In this document: in pieces, positions 1 through 13,094 of the stretch | Numbering within the stretch: the first letter of the stretch is position 1 | Layout: each line of letters begins with the position of its first letter | NCBI GenBank assembly: GCA_026874595.1 | Contig: CM049320.1 | Span: 4,467,464 to 4,531,463, forward strand | DNA: 64,000 bases | Direction: 5' to 3' | From: Sipunculus nudus | Lineage: Eukaryota > Annelida > Sipuncula > Golfingiida > Sipunculidae | The notes under the pieces: model-generated | Database searches by the model: none | What the model saw: only the letters and a program-made list of their open reading frames with translations | What the model was told of the DNA's origin: nothing | Program-made: the position numbers and the translations under genes

Positions 1-2279
1 TTGACCTTGAATAGGTCCATTTTTGCTGAAAATAACACAAATTCTTAAATATCTCAAGTAAGCTTGCATGGACTGGTCCATAATTCAAGGTGACCGAAGA
101 TCTTGGATAGCCTTGTGGTATACATGAAACTGGTGGCGCCACCTATTTAATATGTCCTATTATCCTTTTCTTGTTTTTACGCCTTTTAATACCCCCATAA
201 TTACCACTTGACAGTACTGTAAGCATTATTAGTCAAAAACTAATGGACAGATTTCTTTCATATTATGCACATATAGAGAGATCGGTTATGGGATAAGGTC
301 TATTTACATTTGGGTCATGACCCTTACCGTCAGAGTGGCCTTGACCTTTAATATGTCCATATTTGGTGAAAATCACACACCTCTTATGATATCTCCAGTG
401 TTGATAGCCATATGGATTTCAAACGTGACTTATGTATGGCCCACCACTAAAGTAAGAACCCTATAGGTTCTAGGGTCATGAGGTCAAAGGTCAAGGTCAC
501 TGGAATCGCATCTTAAAAGATACTGTGGATGCATTTTAAGCCAAACTTTCATCCCAGGTCTTCCATCTTGAATATTAGCTCACTTGCCAATAGTGGATGA
601 TCCATATCAATTTTGGGGTCACAAGGTCAAAGGTCAAGGCCACAGGAGCTATCTGTCAAAAAATTAGTTTCTGGATGATAATTCCTCTTTTTATTGATGT
701 ATTGATTTTAAACTTGCCATATATATATCCCATTGAAAAAGCAAGACTCCATTTGATTTTGGGGTCATGAGGTCAAAGGTCAAGGTCACAGGACACATCT
801 TTAAAAAGATTGTGGATGCATTTTCAGCCAAACATTTCATCTCAGACCTTTCATCTTGCACATATAGTTCATCTGCCAATAGAGGAAAACCGCTATCAAT
901 TTTGAGGTCACAAGGTCAAAGGTGAAGGTCACAGGATCCAACTGTCAAAAAATTAGTTTCTGGATGATAATTCCTGCTTTTATTGATGTATGGATTTCAA
1001 ACTTGACTTGTATATGACCCATTGTAAAAGCAAGACCCAAATTGATTTTGGGGTCATGAGGTCAAAGGTCAAGGTCACAGGACACATCTTCAAAAAGATT
1101 GAGTTTGCATTTTCAGCCAAACAATTCATTTCAGATCTTTCATCTTGCACATATAGTTCACCTGCCAAGAGAGGAAAACCCCTATCAATTTTGAGGTCAC
1201 AAGGTCAAAGGTGAAGGTCACAAGAGCCATCTGTCCAAAAATTAGTTTCTGGATGATTATTCCTGCTTTTATTGATGTATGGTTTTCAAACTTGACTTGT
1301 ATATGTCCCATTGGAAAAGCAAGACCCGAATTGATTTTGGGGTCATGGGGTCAAAGGTCAAGGACACATCTTTAAAAAGATGTGGATGCATTTTCAGCCA
1401 AACATTTCATCTCAGATCTTTCATCTTGCACATATAGTTCACCTGCCAAGCGAGGAAGAACCCTATCAATTGGGGCCACAAGGTCAAAGGTGAAGGTCAC
1501 AGGAGCCAACTGTCCAAAAATTAGTTTCTGGATGATTATTCCTGCTTTTATTGATGTATGGTTTTCAAACTTGACTTGTATATGACCAATTGGAAAAGCA
1601 AGACCCAAATTGATTTTGGAGTCATGAGGTCAAAGGTCAAGGTCACAGGACACATCTTTAAAAAGATTGTGGATGCATTTTCAGCCAAACATTTCATCTC
1701 AGACATTTCATCTTGCACATACAGGTTCCCTGCCAATAGAGGAAGAAGCCTGTCAATTGTGAGGTCACAAGGTCAAAGGTGAAGGTCACAGGAGCCATCT
1801 GTCCAAAAATTAGTTCCCGAGATGATAATTCAAGCTTGGATTAATATATGGATATCAAACCTTACTTATAAATGGCCCATCAGTAAATCTAGACCTCTAT
1901 TGATTTATATATAAAAGTTGATGATCAATATCAATTTTGGGGTCACAAGGTCAAATGTCAAGGCCACAGGAGCCATCTGTCAAAAAATTAGTTTCTGGAT
2001 GATAATTCCTGCTTTTATTGATGTATAGATTTCAAACTTGACTTACATAGGTCCCATTGAAAAAGCAAGACCCCAATTGATTTTGGGGTCATGAGGTCAA
2101 AGGTCAAGGTCACAGGACCAACATCTTCAAAAAGATTGTGGATTGATAGATGGAAGAAACAATAATTGCTTGCCAAGTGTCAGTATATGCTGCTAAAATT
2201 GGGGGCCTATTCTTAAAGGGGGGGGGGGCATAGTATGTCTTGGGATACTCTGGCACTTGCGAAGCCAAGAAATGTCTAG
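1..2279 (+). mobile_element. Family A element, 5' end cut off by the window
   Basis: The sequence matches the full copy at 59942-62256. Its core is a tandem of about 289 bp units; the shared phrase agtttctggatgataattcc starts at 666, 955, 1244 and 1523. Each unit carries clustered AGGTCA half-sites and a run that reads like a short open frame only because it repeats. The 3' end has the tail feature of the family: a gggatactc box, a degraded hairpin (tggcacttgcgaagcca) and CTAG at 2276-2279 followed by T. No transposase is visible. Confidence 0.8.
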
Positions 2280-2281
2280 TT

Positions 2282-2312
<31 letters not shown>

Positions 2313-2345
2313 TTATAATTATTATTATTACTATTATTATTATTA
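2280..2345. repeat. TTA/ATT trinucleotide tract
   Basis: A run of tattattatt with a few interruptions directly follows the CTAG end of the family A element. Confidence 0.9.
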
Positions 2346-2416
2346 TGATATACCCTATATTGTAAGTACATCCTCTGGATATTGTTTTACAGATTAAATT
2401 TGGTTTCCTTATAATT

Positions 2417-3594
2417 GTATCCGCAAAAACAGAGTTTTGCGGATACTATGTTTTCAGCCCACTGCTGCCGCCACCGCGTAGGTGTCCGGAGAACTCCTCC
2501 GTAACCGCTGGGCAGAATTTTACGAAACCCGGGATTTTGTTAGGGTCACATGTGAACTGCTGCGCCCCAATTTTGTTTTGACCTCTGACCTTTCCTCAGT
2601 GCTCTGCGTCTGTTTGTGCGTCTGTTTCCACACATAAACCCACATATCTCGGGAACCGTTTGACCGATCAGGAAAATTTTTTGCACAAATGTAGCCCTTG
2701 GACAGCTTTATAACATACACAAAAAATGGTGGCTCCACCTGCAACCATGTTTGCACAGTGTCCATCTGTTCGTCTGCCTTGGGTTAAAATCACTCATATC
2801 TCTTCAGTGGTTTGACTTATTCACCTGAAATTCGCAATGCGTATACATCCTGGATAGCTTTTCTGATTTTATGACAGGTGGCGCCACCTACATTCACGTT
2901 TACGCTGCAGACATCCAAGCTCATATCTCGGGAACCGTTTGACTGATTGGGCCAAAATTTTGCATGTGTATAGATCTCACATACCTCTTTATCATACACA
3001 AAATTGTGTGGCGCCACCTGCGGCCATTTTTGCACAGCTCCCGTCTATTTGTCTGCCATGGGATAAAATCACTCATATCTCAGGCAGTGGTTTGACATAT
3101 CTGCCTAAAATTTTGCAGGTTTATACATCCCCGACAACTCTCTTGATTTTATGACAGGTGGCGCCACCTTCATTCTAGTTTATGCAGCAGATATCCAAGC
3201 TCATATCTCGGGAACCGTTTGACCAATTGGGCCAAAGTTTTGCATGTATATAGTTCTCACATAGCTTTTTATCATACGCAAAACTGGTGGCGCCACCTGC
3301 AACCATTTTTGCACAGCGTCCATCTGTTTGTCTGCCAAGGGCAAAAATCACTCATATACATGTAGTGGTTTGACTTATCTGCCTTAAATTTTGCATATGT
3401 ATACAACTTGGACGGCTTTCTGGATTTTGTGGTAGGTGGCGCAACCTACATACACAATTTGGCTGCAGACATCCATGCTAATATGCAACACCTCACTCTA
3501 TTTCCCCTTGCCACTCAATCCATGCCTCACTTCACCCGTTCAACTCTGATTTAGGCGGATACACGTAGTCGCTTGTTGACTACCCGTATTCTAG
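2417..3594 (+). mobile_element. Family B element, complete copy
   Basis: The 5' hairpin is GTATCCGCAAAA / TTTTGCGGATAC (2417-2446), preceded by ATAATT. The 3' end has ggcggatacac, which complements the 5' terminus, then hairpin GTAGTC-loop-GACTAC (3565-3583), ccgtatt and CTAG (3591-3594) followed by T. The body is about 1.2 kb and is built from alternating units of about 130 and 150 bp, each containing the palindrome AGGTGGCGCCACCT (2876-2889, 3156-3169) or a close variant (3286-3297). The short open frames inside are not convincing genes. Confidence 0.8.
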
Positions 3595-3858
3595 TTAAAA
3601 TTTTAGGGATGAGCAAGTTTTCTTGAGCTCTGTGATCCATGATCATATTAAGTTCCAAAATTCTATATCTGTGTGTCTTCAGTTTTAATGCCTTCCCTTC
3701 TATACCCTTATTTGTTTTCCTTGTTGAAAAAGCATTCATTCAAATCATATCAACTGTAAAGTATTGCACGTTTTTGGAAAGATACCAGGTTGTAAAAGAT
3801 CGGGATTTTTGTTAGATCCTCTATCATTGGTGTATATGTATAAATGTGTAGGTGCATG

Positions 3859-4199
3859 TGGGTATTGCTAAACACTGAAAAGTTACCAAAAAGTAAACAA
3901 AAAGTTACTGAAGTAACTTTTGGTACTTATTGGTATTTCTTAGTCTTTTTAGTTTTAGTAAATTTGTAACATTTTGTTAATCTGTTGTGCGTTTCAGTCA
4001 CTTTTCATCATATAGGTTAAAAAGAGCACCCAATTGGCTGACTTTAGAAACAGTTTGAAATAACTTTTTTGTCATTTTTAGTGTTTTCATTAATTAAAAG
4101 TACTCATGTTGTCTTTTCAGTAATTTTTTGTAACTTTTCAATTACTTTTCCGTACTTGTAGTTTACTTTTGCATACTTTTCAGTGTTTAGCAAGTCCCA
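3859..4199. mobile_element. MITE-like inverted-repeat element, about 341 bp
   Basis: The left end TGGGTATTGCTAAACACTGA and onward pairs with the right end, which reads as its inverted complement up to TTTAGCAAGTCCCA. Arms are about 38 bp with a few mismatches. The interior is AT-rich, with several agttac/gtaact stretches that could fold. No open frame is present and a target-site duplication is not clear. Confidence 0.7.
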
Positions 4200-6209
4200 A
4201 TGTATGTCACTCACATAGACCATGCATTATTAAAAAAAAGTACTGGAACAGTATTAATAAAATTAAGAATGTACAGTCAATATTTAACTTACAATCAATT
4301 TTGTTACATAGCTTGTAAACATCAATTGATCACTGATCATGTTCTCCACCATTAGCTAGGTCACATGATAATGAACAGACAGGATAGTGATAAACCATTG
4401 AAGGTGCACAACCCTGGCTGCCAGGTGTTTCAAAATGAAGCTGGTGTCATCAAAATCAATATTCAACCTTTATGGTTTGGGTACTCTCACCTGAAAATAA
4501 GAAAAACTATAATTTTCCATAATTGATAGATTTTGCAAATTTTTTTCAACTGGATTATTTAGTTATCCTAAACAGACATGCATTTGTACGATAAAAGGGG
4601 GTATAGATGCATTATACAATGCTTACATTATGGAGGCTAAAACAACAACTGAACTCACACTCTTGTGTCTAAAAAAAAAACCCACTCAACTAGTGAACCT
4701 ACATTTTCATTTATACGGACTGCAACATTCTTTCTGTGAACCTACACTTATGAATCCACATATTTCAAAATTATTAAATACTGTTTTATATATATATTAT
4801 TCATATCATTTTAAAGTGGAAGACAGTTGCATGGGCATTGAAACCACATTTAAAGTTTTTTTAATGCTAATGTGTGTTCAGTTGCTGTTTAACCCCTGAA
4901 GTTCAGCCCCATATAGGGCACCTATACCTATAAAAGAGATAACATCTGTAAGACTGTAAACATCTTAATCAGCAGTACCATCACAGCCCAGCTCCCCTAA
5001 CACATACACAATGTTCTTGTAAAATTAATATTAACATTAAATATTTTGAGTGGACATGAAGATTAAGGAGACAAGATATAAACAGAGAAAAAGAATATTC
5101 TTGGCTGATGACAAATTTTCTACATTCCATTAACTAGGACCATCAGGACACAGGGGGGTATCTATTTATTGCAATACAAAGAAAGGTACATGTATCATAT
5201 CTGTATCATCAGAATAGCAGATGTTTCCATATTAATTAATTTGTTGATAATATTCTGTCATCAAGTTGAATTGATTCATTGAAATCAACTTCCAGCATTT
5301 AAAACCTTGTATACATTCTTCAGTGCCATTTGAACTGAAACCTTGTTTGTCATAGACAAAACAAGTCAGCTTATTGGCTTTTCTTATTGAACAAAATTAT
5401 TCAATGTTTAAAAAAAATGTTACGGTATAGATTTTTTAAAATAATCTGGCTATCTTTTTAAGATGTAGGCAAAGAGTTTCACTTACTTTCTTATCTATTT
5501 GCTTAATATTATTAATGGGCTGCAGTGTGGATAGTAATGTAAGTGTAGAATGGCCATACATATGTATTTATGTTATGATATAAGATCTCATCACAATCAT
5601 AACAGTAACATCAGCAAATTCATGTTCATCACAAAGACTGCATAAAATTCCCTGAACTTTAGAAGTTCATTTCAGTGGATGTATTCATAATTTTATAATA
5701 GAACCATGGAATGTAATTTGCACTATATATTGAATAAGTTGTTAAATTAGGATGTAAAAATCTGTTGATAATACATATGAGCTAAATTAGTGTTTTAACT
5801 TAATATCCTTTGGACTGGCATCTCTAAAGTCAATTCCTTTAACTTGTGTAGACCATCTCCTTTACCTTGCATAGAGAGTCTGTGTCCTGGCTATTTTTAG
5901 GATTCTGGGTCCAGGCCTGTGAATGAGTTGAGAGTTTTCATGTCATCAGGATGGTAATAAATTAAGAAATCATTGAGTCGTAGGGCACAATGAAGCCATA
6001 AAAGGTATACTAGTTTGGGGATAATTACTGGAGCAGCATTTCAGGTGTCTTGATTTAACTAAACTTGTGGGGAATTACTAATATCTCAAGCCACTGGCAG
6101 ATCCAGGAATTCGAGAACGGGGTGGGGTGGGGGGGGGGGCACTAATATGGTTTAGCGGTTGATGTGTAATAAGAAAAAATAAGTTCTTAAATTGTGTACA
6201 TAGTTTTTA
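4200..6209. other. No gene seen
   Basis: AT-rich non-coding sequence. The 89-codon frame at 4630-4899 crosses an A run, has no domain-like composition and no splice partners. Nothing else is recognised. Confidence 0.6.
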
Positions 6210-6722
6210 TATGCCCGTCATATGACAGGAGTATAATGGTATACCCTATTAAAGGTCCTTCGGTCCTTTAACTTTTAGTGACACTGCGATAACTTAGCAG
6301 GGCTTTGATGGATTTTCACAAAACTACTTCCCAACAGATTATCTCACATGAGTTCAATTATGGGCATACTTAATAAGGTCACGGGTCACTAGACTCCTTT
6401 ATGGTGTTACCCTGATCACTTATGAAGAATACAAAGGATTTTGATAAAACTCATAAAAAATGTTAATCAGTAAATTATCTTGCATAAGTTTTATTTCCAA
6501 CAAAATTGATGCATAATTAATGAGATCAGAAGTCACCACACTTTGGAGGTACCTTGGTTATTTACCAAAAAGCCTATGCATTTTCATGATACTCATTAAA
6601 AATATTTACTTATAAGAGTTTCTCACATGAATTACTTTCTCATCAAAATTCATGCATATTTAATGAGGTCAGGGGTCACCAGATACATGATAGGCATATT
6701 ATGCATATTTGTGGTCCTGTAG
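6210..6722 (+). mobile_element. Family D element
   Basis: The 5' end ATATGCCCGTCATATGACAGG is a near-perfect hairpin after TTTTT. Internal phrases such as aatgaggtcaggggtcacc recur in the copy at 46256-46653. The 3' end is decayed: atgataggcatatt, which complements the 5' terminus, then a weak hairpin region near 6700-6722. No gene is seen. Confidence 0.65.
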
Positions 6723-9700
6723 AAATGTACACATCATTTCTGATGTTTTTTGTGTGGTTTTTAAATTGCATGGAGGTTACCATCAAAACATTAGAACTGA
6801 CTTGGGCAAAGACCAGAATTCCTGCGCATATTTAAGTCTATTTTGCATGTGAAAAATGCCTGCTGCCCGTGAGGAAATTAAGCATGTTTGGTCTGATATT
6901 TGACCTCAACTTTGTCAATTAACCTTTATATGAGCATGGGGAGTATTTATACTCAGAGGCTATTTTTCGTGTGTGTGTACATATGTGGGTTCTGCGGTCA
7001 TCAATGATGATCTTTAATCCAGTCTTTTCCAGTTTCTTGACCATTACTGTAATAAGTCAGGACAACACTCCTGACAGTAAATACTACCTCTTATTTGCAT
7101 CATCATAGGTTTAACCAGTAAATCAATAATTCTAAAGTATAATCAGTCTCCATTCATAACCTCATCAATCATCCTTATTGTATTCTCATTTTATAGGAGG
7201 ACCAATATCTCAATAATTCCTGGCTGGAATGCCTTAAAATTATGCAGGTTGACCATTGTACTAAATCAGTTTTAAGTGGTATTCATTGGTCATAAATTTA
7301 TGTTTGATGATTGAGAGAAGAAAATGAATGATGACTGATGATAAATTAATTATTTCATGAACCTTCTTAATTACTGTGTATTCTTCTGTATAGAATTACA
7401 CCTAAAATACTGACTGTGTCTGTCTTGTACAACACACTGATTGTTCAAGATTACAGCCGAGTTCTTGACTCCTGTTTAGAGCACAAGGTCCAGTTTTGTC
7501 TTCTGGATCATAATTTTTTTGGGGATAAAATGACTATGACTCATTTTCATGTGAAAACATAATTGTTTGTGATCAATTTTGCATAAATGCAACCATTTTA
7601 ATCAATTATGAAAGAAAATGACCAATAATCAATTAATTGGCACACCTACAAGTTTCCTGTTTATGTTGAGAAGGAAAACTGCTGTCATATGACTTTTTAG
7701 CTCAGTTTGCTTTTGAGCTTCAAATAATGGAATTCAGTCAGGCACACATGTATATCCTTGGCATCTTGCACTGTTTTAAAACAAATAAAAAAAGTTTTTA
7801 ATGATGTGACCAAGATTTGTGTATGTCGGACTGTTATGTCATAGTGTCATCATAGAACTGTGACTTAGTGATTTAGGGGGAGGGGGCACAAAGGTCCAGT
7901 TTTATTGTCAGCCAAGTGTCATGACCCATGGGCAACCTGAGCCAACCTGTTTCTTGAATTTTGAGAAAGCCAAGTTATAGTCATATCATTTCAACAGATG
8001 TGGGTTAATAAACATCAGAGTACTTTACATGCCTTCAGGATGACAAAGAAACTACCCATTCCCTGGTTCATATCTCAGATCAGATTAAAGCTTGCATATT
8101 CTTGGATTTGTAATAGTTACAATTGTATTGTTATTGATCCTCTGTTCAAGTGATAATATAAGTAAAGTGGGCATAGATCATTTAAGTCCAGAAATTAAAT
8201 TTTCAGCTGTTTGTCAGAATTATATTGTAAAGTTATCTGCAAAACAAGCCTAGTATGCCCAAATGAACTTCAATAAAAATGTCACCCATATCAAGTTTTG
8301 TGATTCCTTATGTAAAGTTATCTGGTAAAAAGTAAATTTGTAAAATTCTTTTTTTGTTGAAAAGGCTTAGATACCGGCTCAGTAGCCAGTGGTTCCAAAC
8401 CATTTCTAATACGAATCCAATTATCCACTTCATGAATTTAGTGCTGTATGAACACTCAATTTGTTTCAGAATGGTTTAGACCTAGGTTTGAATCAGCAAA
8501 TGAGTCACAGCATGAGCTCTAAAGCTTGTGTGAGGATGCTGTTGTATTGTCCCACATATGAAATGTACACCTCATGCATTGAAAGCACACTATAGGCTTG
8601 AAACTGATTTGATCAATCTGCATTGGCAGCATTGCTAGAAATGTTATAAACTGGTTTTGTGTGTGAAAGAGGTAGCGATTATAACCTTTCAAAGAAACAA
8701 ATATTGATGTACCCTGAGGTGTGAATTTGAAGCTCTGGGTAAAATAAATCACTTTATCAGTCCCTGCCTCCAGGTCTCAGAGGAGGTTTTTGTCCTCGCT
8801 GTGAGGGGTCAAGGATGCTCTAGGCGGTCCTGTTTCTGGACAGGTTTATGAGGATGGGATGACAGGGGAAGAATAGGCTGAGTGTGTGAATCCAACAGGG
8901 CATGATTGTGAAAGGCACAACTTAGTGGGATAGGGGAATGAACTTGGTAATTTTATGTATTAGTTTTAAAAAAGGGATTCCTGGTACTGTCCCTGTCAGG
9001 AGGAAAATAAGGTTTGACCTCACAGCAGGCGACATGTATATTGGGTGGGATGATACATGGAAGAACAGAGTGCACCCATACTGTAATCAGGTCAGTAAAG
9101 GACTACTTGTGTAGATCAATGATTATATCAGAGGTGCAGGGTTTAACCATTGAAACTGACTTACACCCTAAGTATATCCCAAAACACCAGGAATTGTAGG
9201 AATCTATCTGTATACTACTAAAATTGTCCAGGCTGTTTGTTTGTTTGTTTGTTCCTGAACTTACACAGAAAAGGGCCATGACAGTGGGCCAGTTTTGCTA
9301 TCAGCATCAGTCATATGCTCTAACATACAGAATGCAGACCAATATGGCCCTTCCACTTTCACACAATACCCAGCAGCATCACATCGCAGGTCTGTCGCAC
9401 AAGATCACATCGCTCACCATTGCTGACCTTCACCTTGGCCCATTACCACAAAGAGGTATATAGATTGGTTCCATATCGACCACCAGACATCCATACCATA
9501 CAGGTCTGGGGAGTTTGCTGCCTTACGGGTCTGGCCACAAAAAAGCTGCAATATACCCCTCCAGACCTCTGCAACAGTCCCCTATTTTCTATTCTCTTAA
9601 CAGGTCACTAAAACTATGCAAAAATGTTTTTCCTCTACACTGTACACCTTTTAACTTGTCATCTGTATCTACAAGATAAGTCTCAATGTTGTGGCAACTC

Positions 9701-10467
9701 TGTCTGAATAATTTAGGCTAACAAGTGCAATTTCGAGACCAAGACTTGTTGCTGATTTTTTCAAGACAGTGTTACACCTCTGACTTACCCAGGTGGCTGC
9801 TAGGCTTGATTTTATAGACACAGTTTCCTTAGTCTCTGGAAATGGATATTTTGTCAGTAATCAATACATGGACCCATCATCATAATCAATACATCAAACT
9901 CCATAATCATAATCAACTGCTGTCTTTGTTCTTCACATAGCAGGACTTTCAGAAAGATTGGGGGGGGGGGGGGGGGGGGGGCAGTGGTAAGCACCTGTGA
10001 TGCTCCAAATCTGCTTCACATGCCTGTTTCTTCATGTCAGAGTGTCTGTGAATTTATGGCTATTGGACTAGGGGATTCAAAGCTGTCTCTTGTCTGTACG
10101 AGAAATGAAGATTATGCAAAAATTGCTGAAAGCATTATCACAAAAGTTTGTTTAGAAGTAGAAGGAATTGTTAATCTTTGAAGCAGCTCTGAAAAAAAGG
10201 ACAGGTCCCTTATGGTATCATGTTACCATGGCATAGTTGTGTGCTCCACTGAGCTCCCTCTATGCATTGCGTCTTGGCAGTGCAGACGTATGACACCATC
10301 TGTACCAGCCAGTGATGTTTACTCTGACATTCAGCATCCACTCATCCTGCTGGGGTTGTTTGACCGTCTTGTGTCAGTCAGTATTCGTAAACTGTTCAAC
10401 AGAATAGTATTGACGCATCACCTGCAGGCTACCTTTACTCCATTACACTACCCACGTCCATTTTTTT
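6723..10467. other. No gene seen
   Basis: Unique-looking non-coding sequence with short frames only (60-85 codons) at 8519-8752 (minus), 9014-9463 and 9984-10469. None shows a domain, and none pairs with exon borders in the phase needed to precede exon 1. A tttg tetranucleotide run is at 9236-9252. Confidence 0.6.
9960..9980. repeat. G homopolymer tract
   Basis: An uninterrupted run of about 21 G. Similar G or C runs occur near 6130, 11659, 25406, 30840, 53142, 55385, 56625 and 62563. Lengths are likely to be error-prone in the assembly. Confidence 0.9.
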
Positions 10468-13094
10468 AACTCACCTGACTGTAAGTCAACTGAGGTATAG
10501 AAGTGGCGCTTTGTCCGTCATCCGTCCAGCCATCTGGCTGTCCATTAGCAGGGCACAAATCATAACTGCTGGTCCTAGAAACATCTAAGTAAACATCCTG
10601 GGAGGTCAATAAAAAATCTCAGTGGAAACCTGAAATTAGGTCACTGCGACCTATATCCTCCGAGCTATGGGGCTTGCAAGTACCCCCCAGAATAATAAAA
10701 TAATTTGATACAAAACCTCCAATATCTTGATAAATAATGCATGGATTGTCATGAATCATTCCTTGAATATTGACCACGACTAGTTTTGTCAGTTCCCAAA
10801 AAGTGGTGGCACCACCTGTATTTTTAGCTCAGCTGACTATAAGTCATCTGAGCTATAGTCGTGGTCCATTGTCCGTCATCCGTCCGTCTGTCTGTCCGTC
10901 CGTCTGTCCGAATGCCCGTCCGTAAGACTTAGTTCCTTCGGGATATTAAGGAAAAACCTCAATTTTTTATTAGAAATCTATTTTCACACTTCAGGACTGC
11001 CTAATATCAAAACCACTCTTCTGGTTTTCTATATATTTACCATAAATATTCCTCTATATAGTTCCTATGTACATGCCAGAAATTAAGTCAGTATTATATA
11101 ATTTAAAAAAGTTATGGGCCCAAACATAATGGACTTTGTAAAAAACTCAGGAAAGATATTTGATCACTCATCACAAAACATGTTAAAGCTATGGACTTTT
11201 TTCCAGTAATATGACTTTAATTAATCAAAATTAAATTTTATACCCAAAATTAGATCAAAATCTTTTAAATTTTTTAAAATATTAGCAAAAATAAAAATTG
11301 GTACCTTAAATTTTGCCTACTTTATCCACGGTTTGTTTTTTCCTGTAAGTACTGTGGATTTAATTTTCAAAGCATGTGCACATAAGGATTTACTCTGTTA
11401 AAATCTGAAATTTGAAAATAAAAGCTGCAAAATTAGGCTAGATATTGAATTTTTTTGGAGGCTCTTGTTGTATTCCCTTACATTGTCAAGCAGTCCACTT
11501 GTGTGACTGTAGGTCATTCAGTGCAGCTCTCTATGCTCCCCAGGCGACCTAATGTTATGCAATCCCATCACTAGGGCAAGCCCTCTCCACTGAGTTGAGC
11601 TTGATCAGGCTGTCTGCAGTTAATACCATACCACAGGGAGCCTTTTTCTCTGGCACCCCCCCCCCCCCCACCCCACCCCATTCTGTTGACAGACCTGTAC
11701 TATGAACTAGATGAATCTTAAAATTAACATTTTTTTCAGCAACAAGCAGTAACAACGGAGACCCCTCCCCCCACCCACCCCTTCAATACACAGGACTAAT
11801 AAACAAGATGAATCTTATAATTTTAATGTTAAATAAATTCTTTTTTGATGAGACTTGGACAATTTTGAATTTTTTGAGAAAAAAATTTCAGGAATTTATC
11901 CTAATATTCAAATGTGATAAAATATTAGGATCTAATGTAAGTGCTAACTGACAAGATTTAAGAAGATATAAATACTTTGTAGCATTTCATTCATATATCT
12001 TAAAGTTGGCAGGGCCTAGGTGTGAATAACACTGTTAACTTAGTATTAAAATTAGGAATATTGGTCAAACTTTGTGGGGTTAATTTTTAACTCATATGGC
12101 CATATATTTAACTTTTGAAAACTTAATTACCTTCTCACATTATTTGTTTATGAAATGTTACTTTTATATAACACTTACCGTCGGCCTATTTGTTCCCTTG
12201 GTGCATCACTAAATGGTTTAGCTCATGTCCATTATTCTATAATTTACAGAGTTTCATTTTAGCAGGGCCATTTTCTCATAGCTTTTCTAATGATAATATA
12301 CATGAAAAACCAAAAGAAATATTTTGCAGTTACTAATATTTTCCAAAATTCAGCTGAGCGATGTGGGCTTGGGGCCCTTGTTTTGTAATTTTAACAATTT
12401 TTTTCTATATTTTAACAATAAAATGACAACAATCATGTCAGTTTCTCAGCTGTGATTACATCTTTTGTCCTAAATCTGGTGTGTTTATTGATGTCCTATA
12501 TAGTAATCACCGTCTGTCTTTTTGTCTGTCTGTCTATCTGTCCATCCGTCCATCCACACAAATTTGTTTCCAGATGATAACTGCAGGTTGGATTTACACA
12601 TGGATTTCAAACTTTACTTACATATGGCCCACCACTTAAGCTAGAACCTAAATGATGTTTGGGCCCATCCATTCAAAAATTAGTTTTCGGATGATAATTC
12701 TGCTTTGGATGGACATATTGGGTATCAGACTTGATTTATTAATGACCCAACACTTAAGTAAATTCATTTTGATTTTCAGGGTCCAGAGATCAAAGTTAAA
12801 GATCACAGGAGCCACATCTTTAAAAAGATTGTGGATGCACTGTAAGTCTGTAAATCAGTTGCCCAAAATTAGGAATTCTGTAGGTTTTGAGGTTACCTGG
12901 TCAGAGGTCAAGGTCACTTTTTAAAAAGATTGTTACAATAAATCTAAAAGCTGCAAGTTCAAAGATAATAAGTTCTAATATTTTTTTGTCACAGGGTCAT
13001 TGGTTAAGGTCACAGGACTGTCATTCTGAAAAATTTCTTTAAAAAATACCTTATGGACAAATTCAGCTGAGCGTCGATACCCATCGGTCCCTAG
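10468..13094 (+). mobile_element. Older family C-like element interrupted by another C copy
   Basis: A diverged C-type 5' end (AACTCACCTGACTG...AGTCAACTGAGGT) starts at 10468 after a T run. A younger C copy occupies 10826-12380. After it, A-like internal phrases run at 12560-13020 (ggatttcaaac, aaagattgtggatgca, ggtcaaggtcac). The 3' end at 13055-13094 is C-like: TCAGCTGAGCG, small hairpin CGATacccATCG, then CTAG followed by TTT. Treating both flanks as one element is inference. A 90-codon frame at 12652-12924 is repeat shadow. Confidence 0.5.
10826..12380 (+). mobile_element. Family C element, complete copy
   Basis: The 5' end AGCTCAGCTGACT-ataAGTCATCTGAGCT forms a hairpin, preceded by TTTTT. 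A gtccgtccgtctgtcc-type leader follows. The 3' end has CAGCTGAGC, which complements the 5' terminus, then hairpin GGGCttggGGCCC and CTTG before TTTT. The body (about 1.55 kb) is AT-rich with no gene. A C run of about 14 lies near 11659. Confidence 0.78.

Noticed and set aside
691-1782. Repeated 60-78 codon frames in the first 2 kb as a multigene family
   Set aside because: They recur with the 289 bp unit on both strands, have no start context or domain, and reappear at 60673-61894 within the same mobile element.
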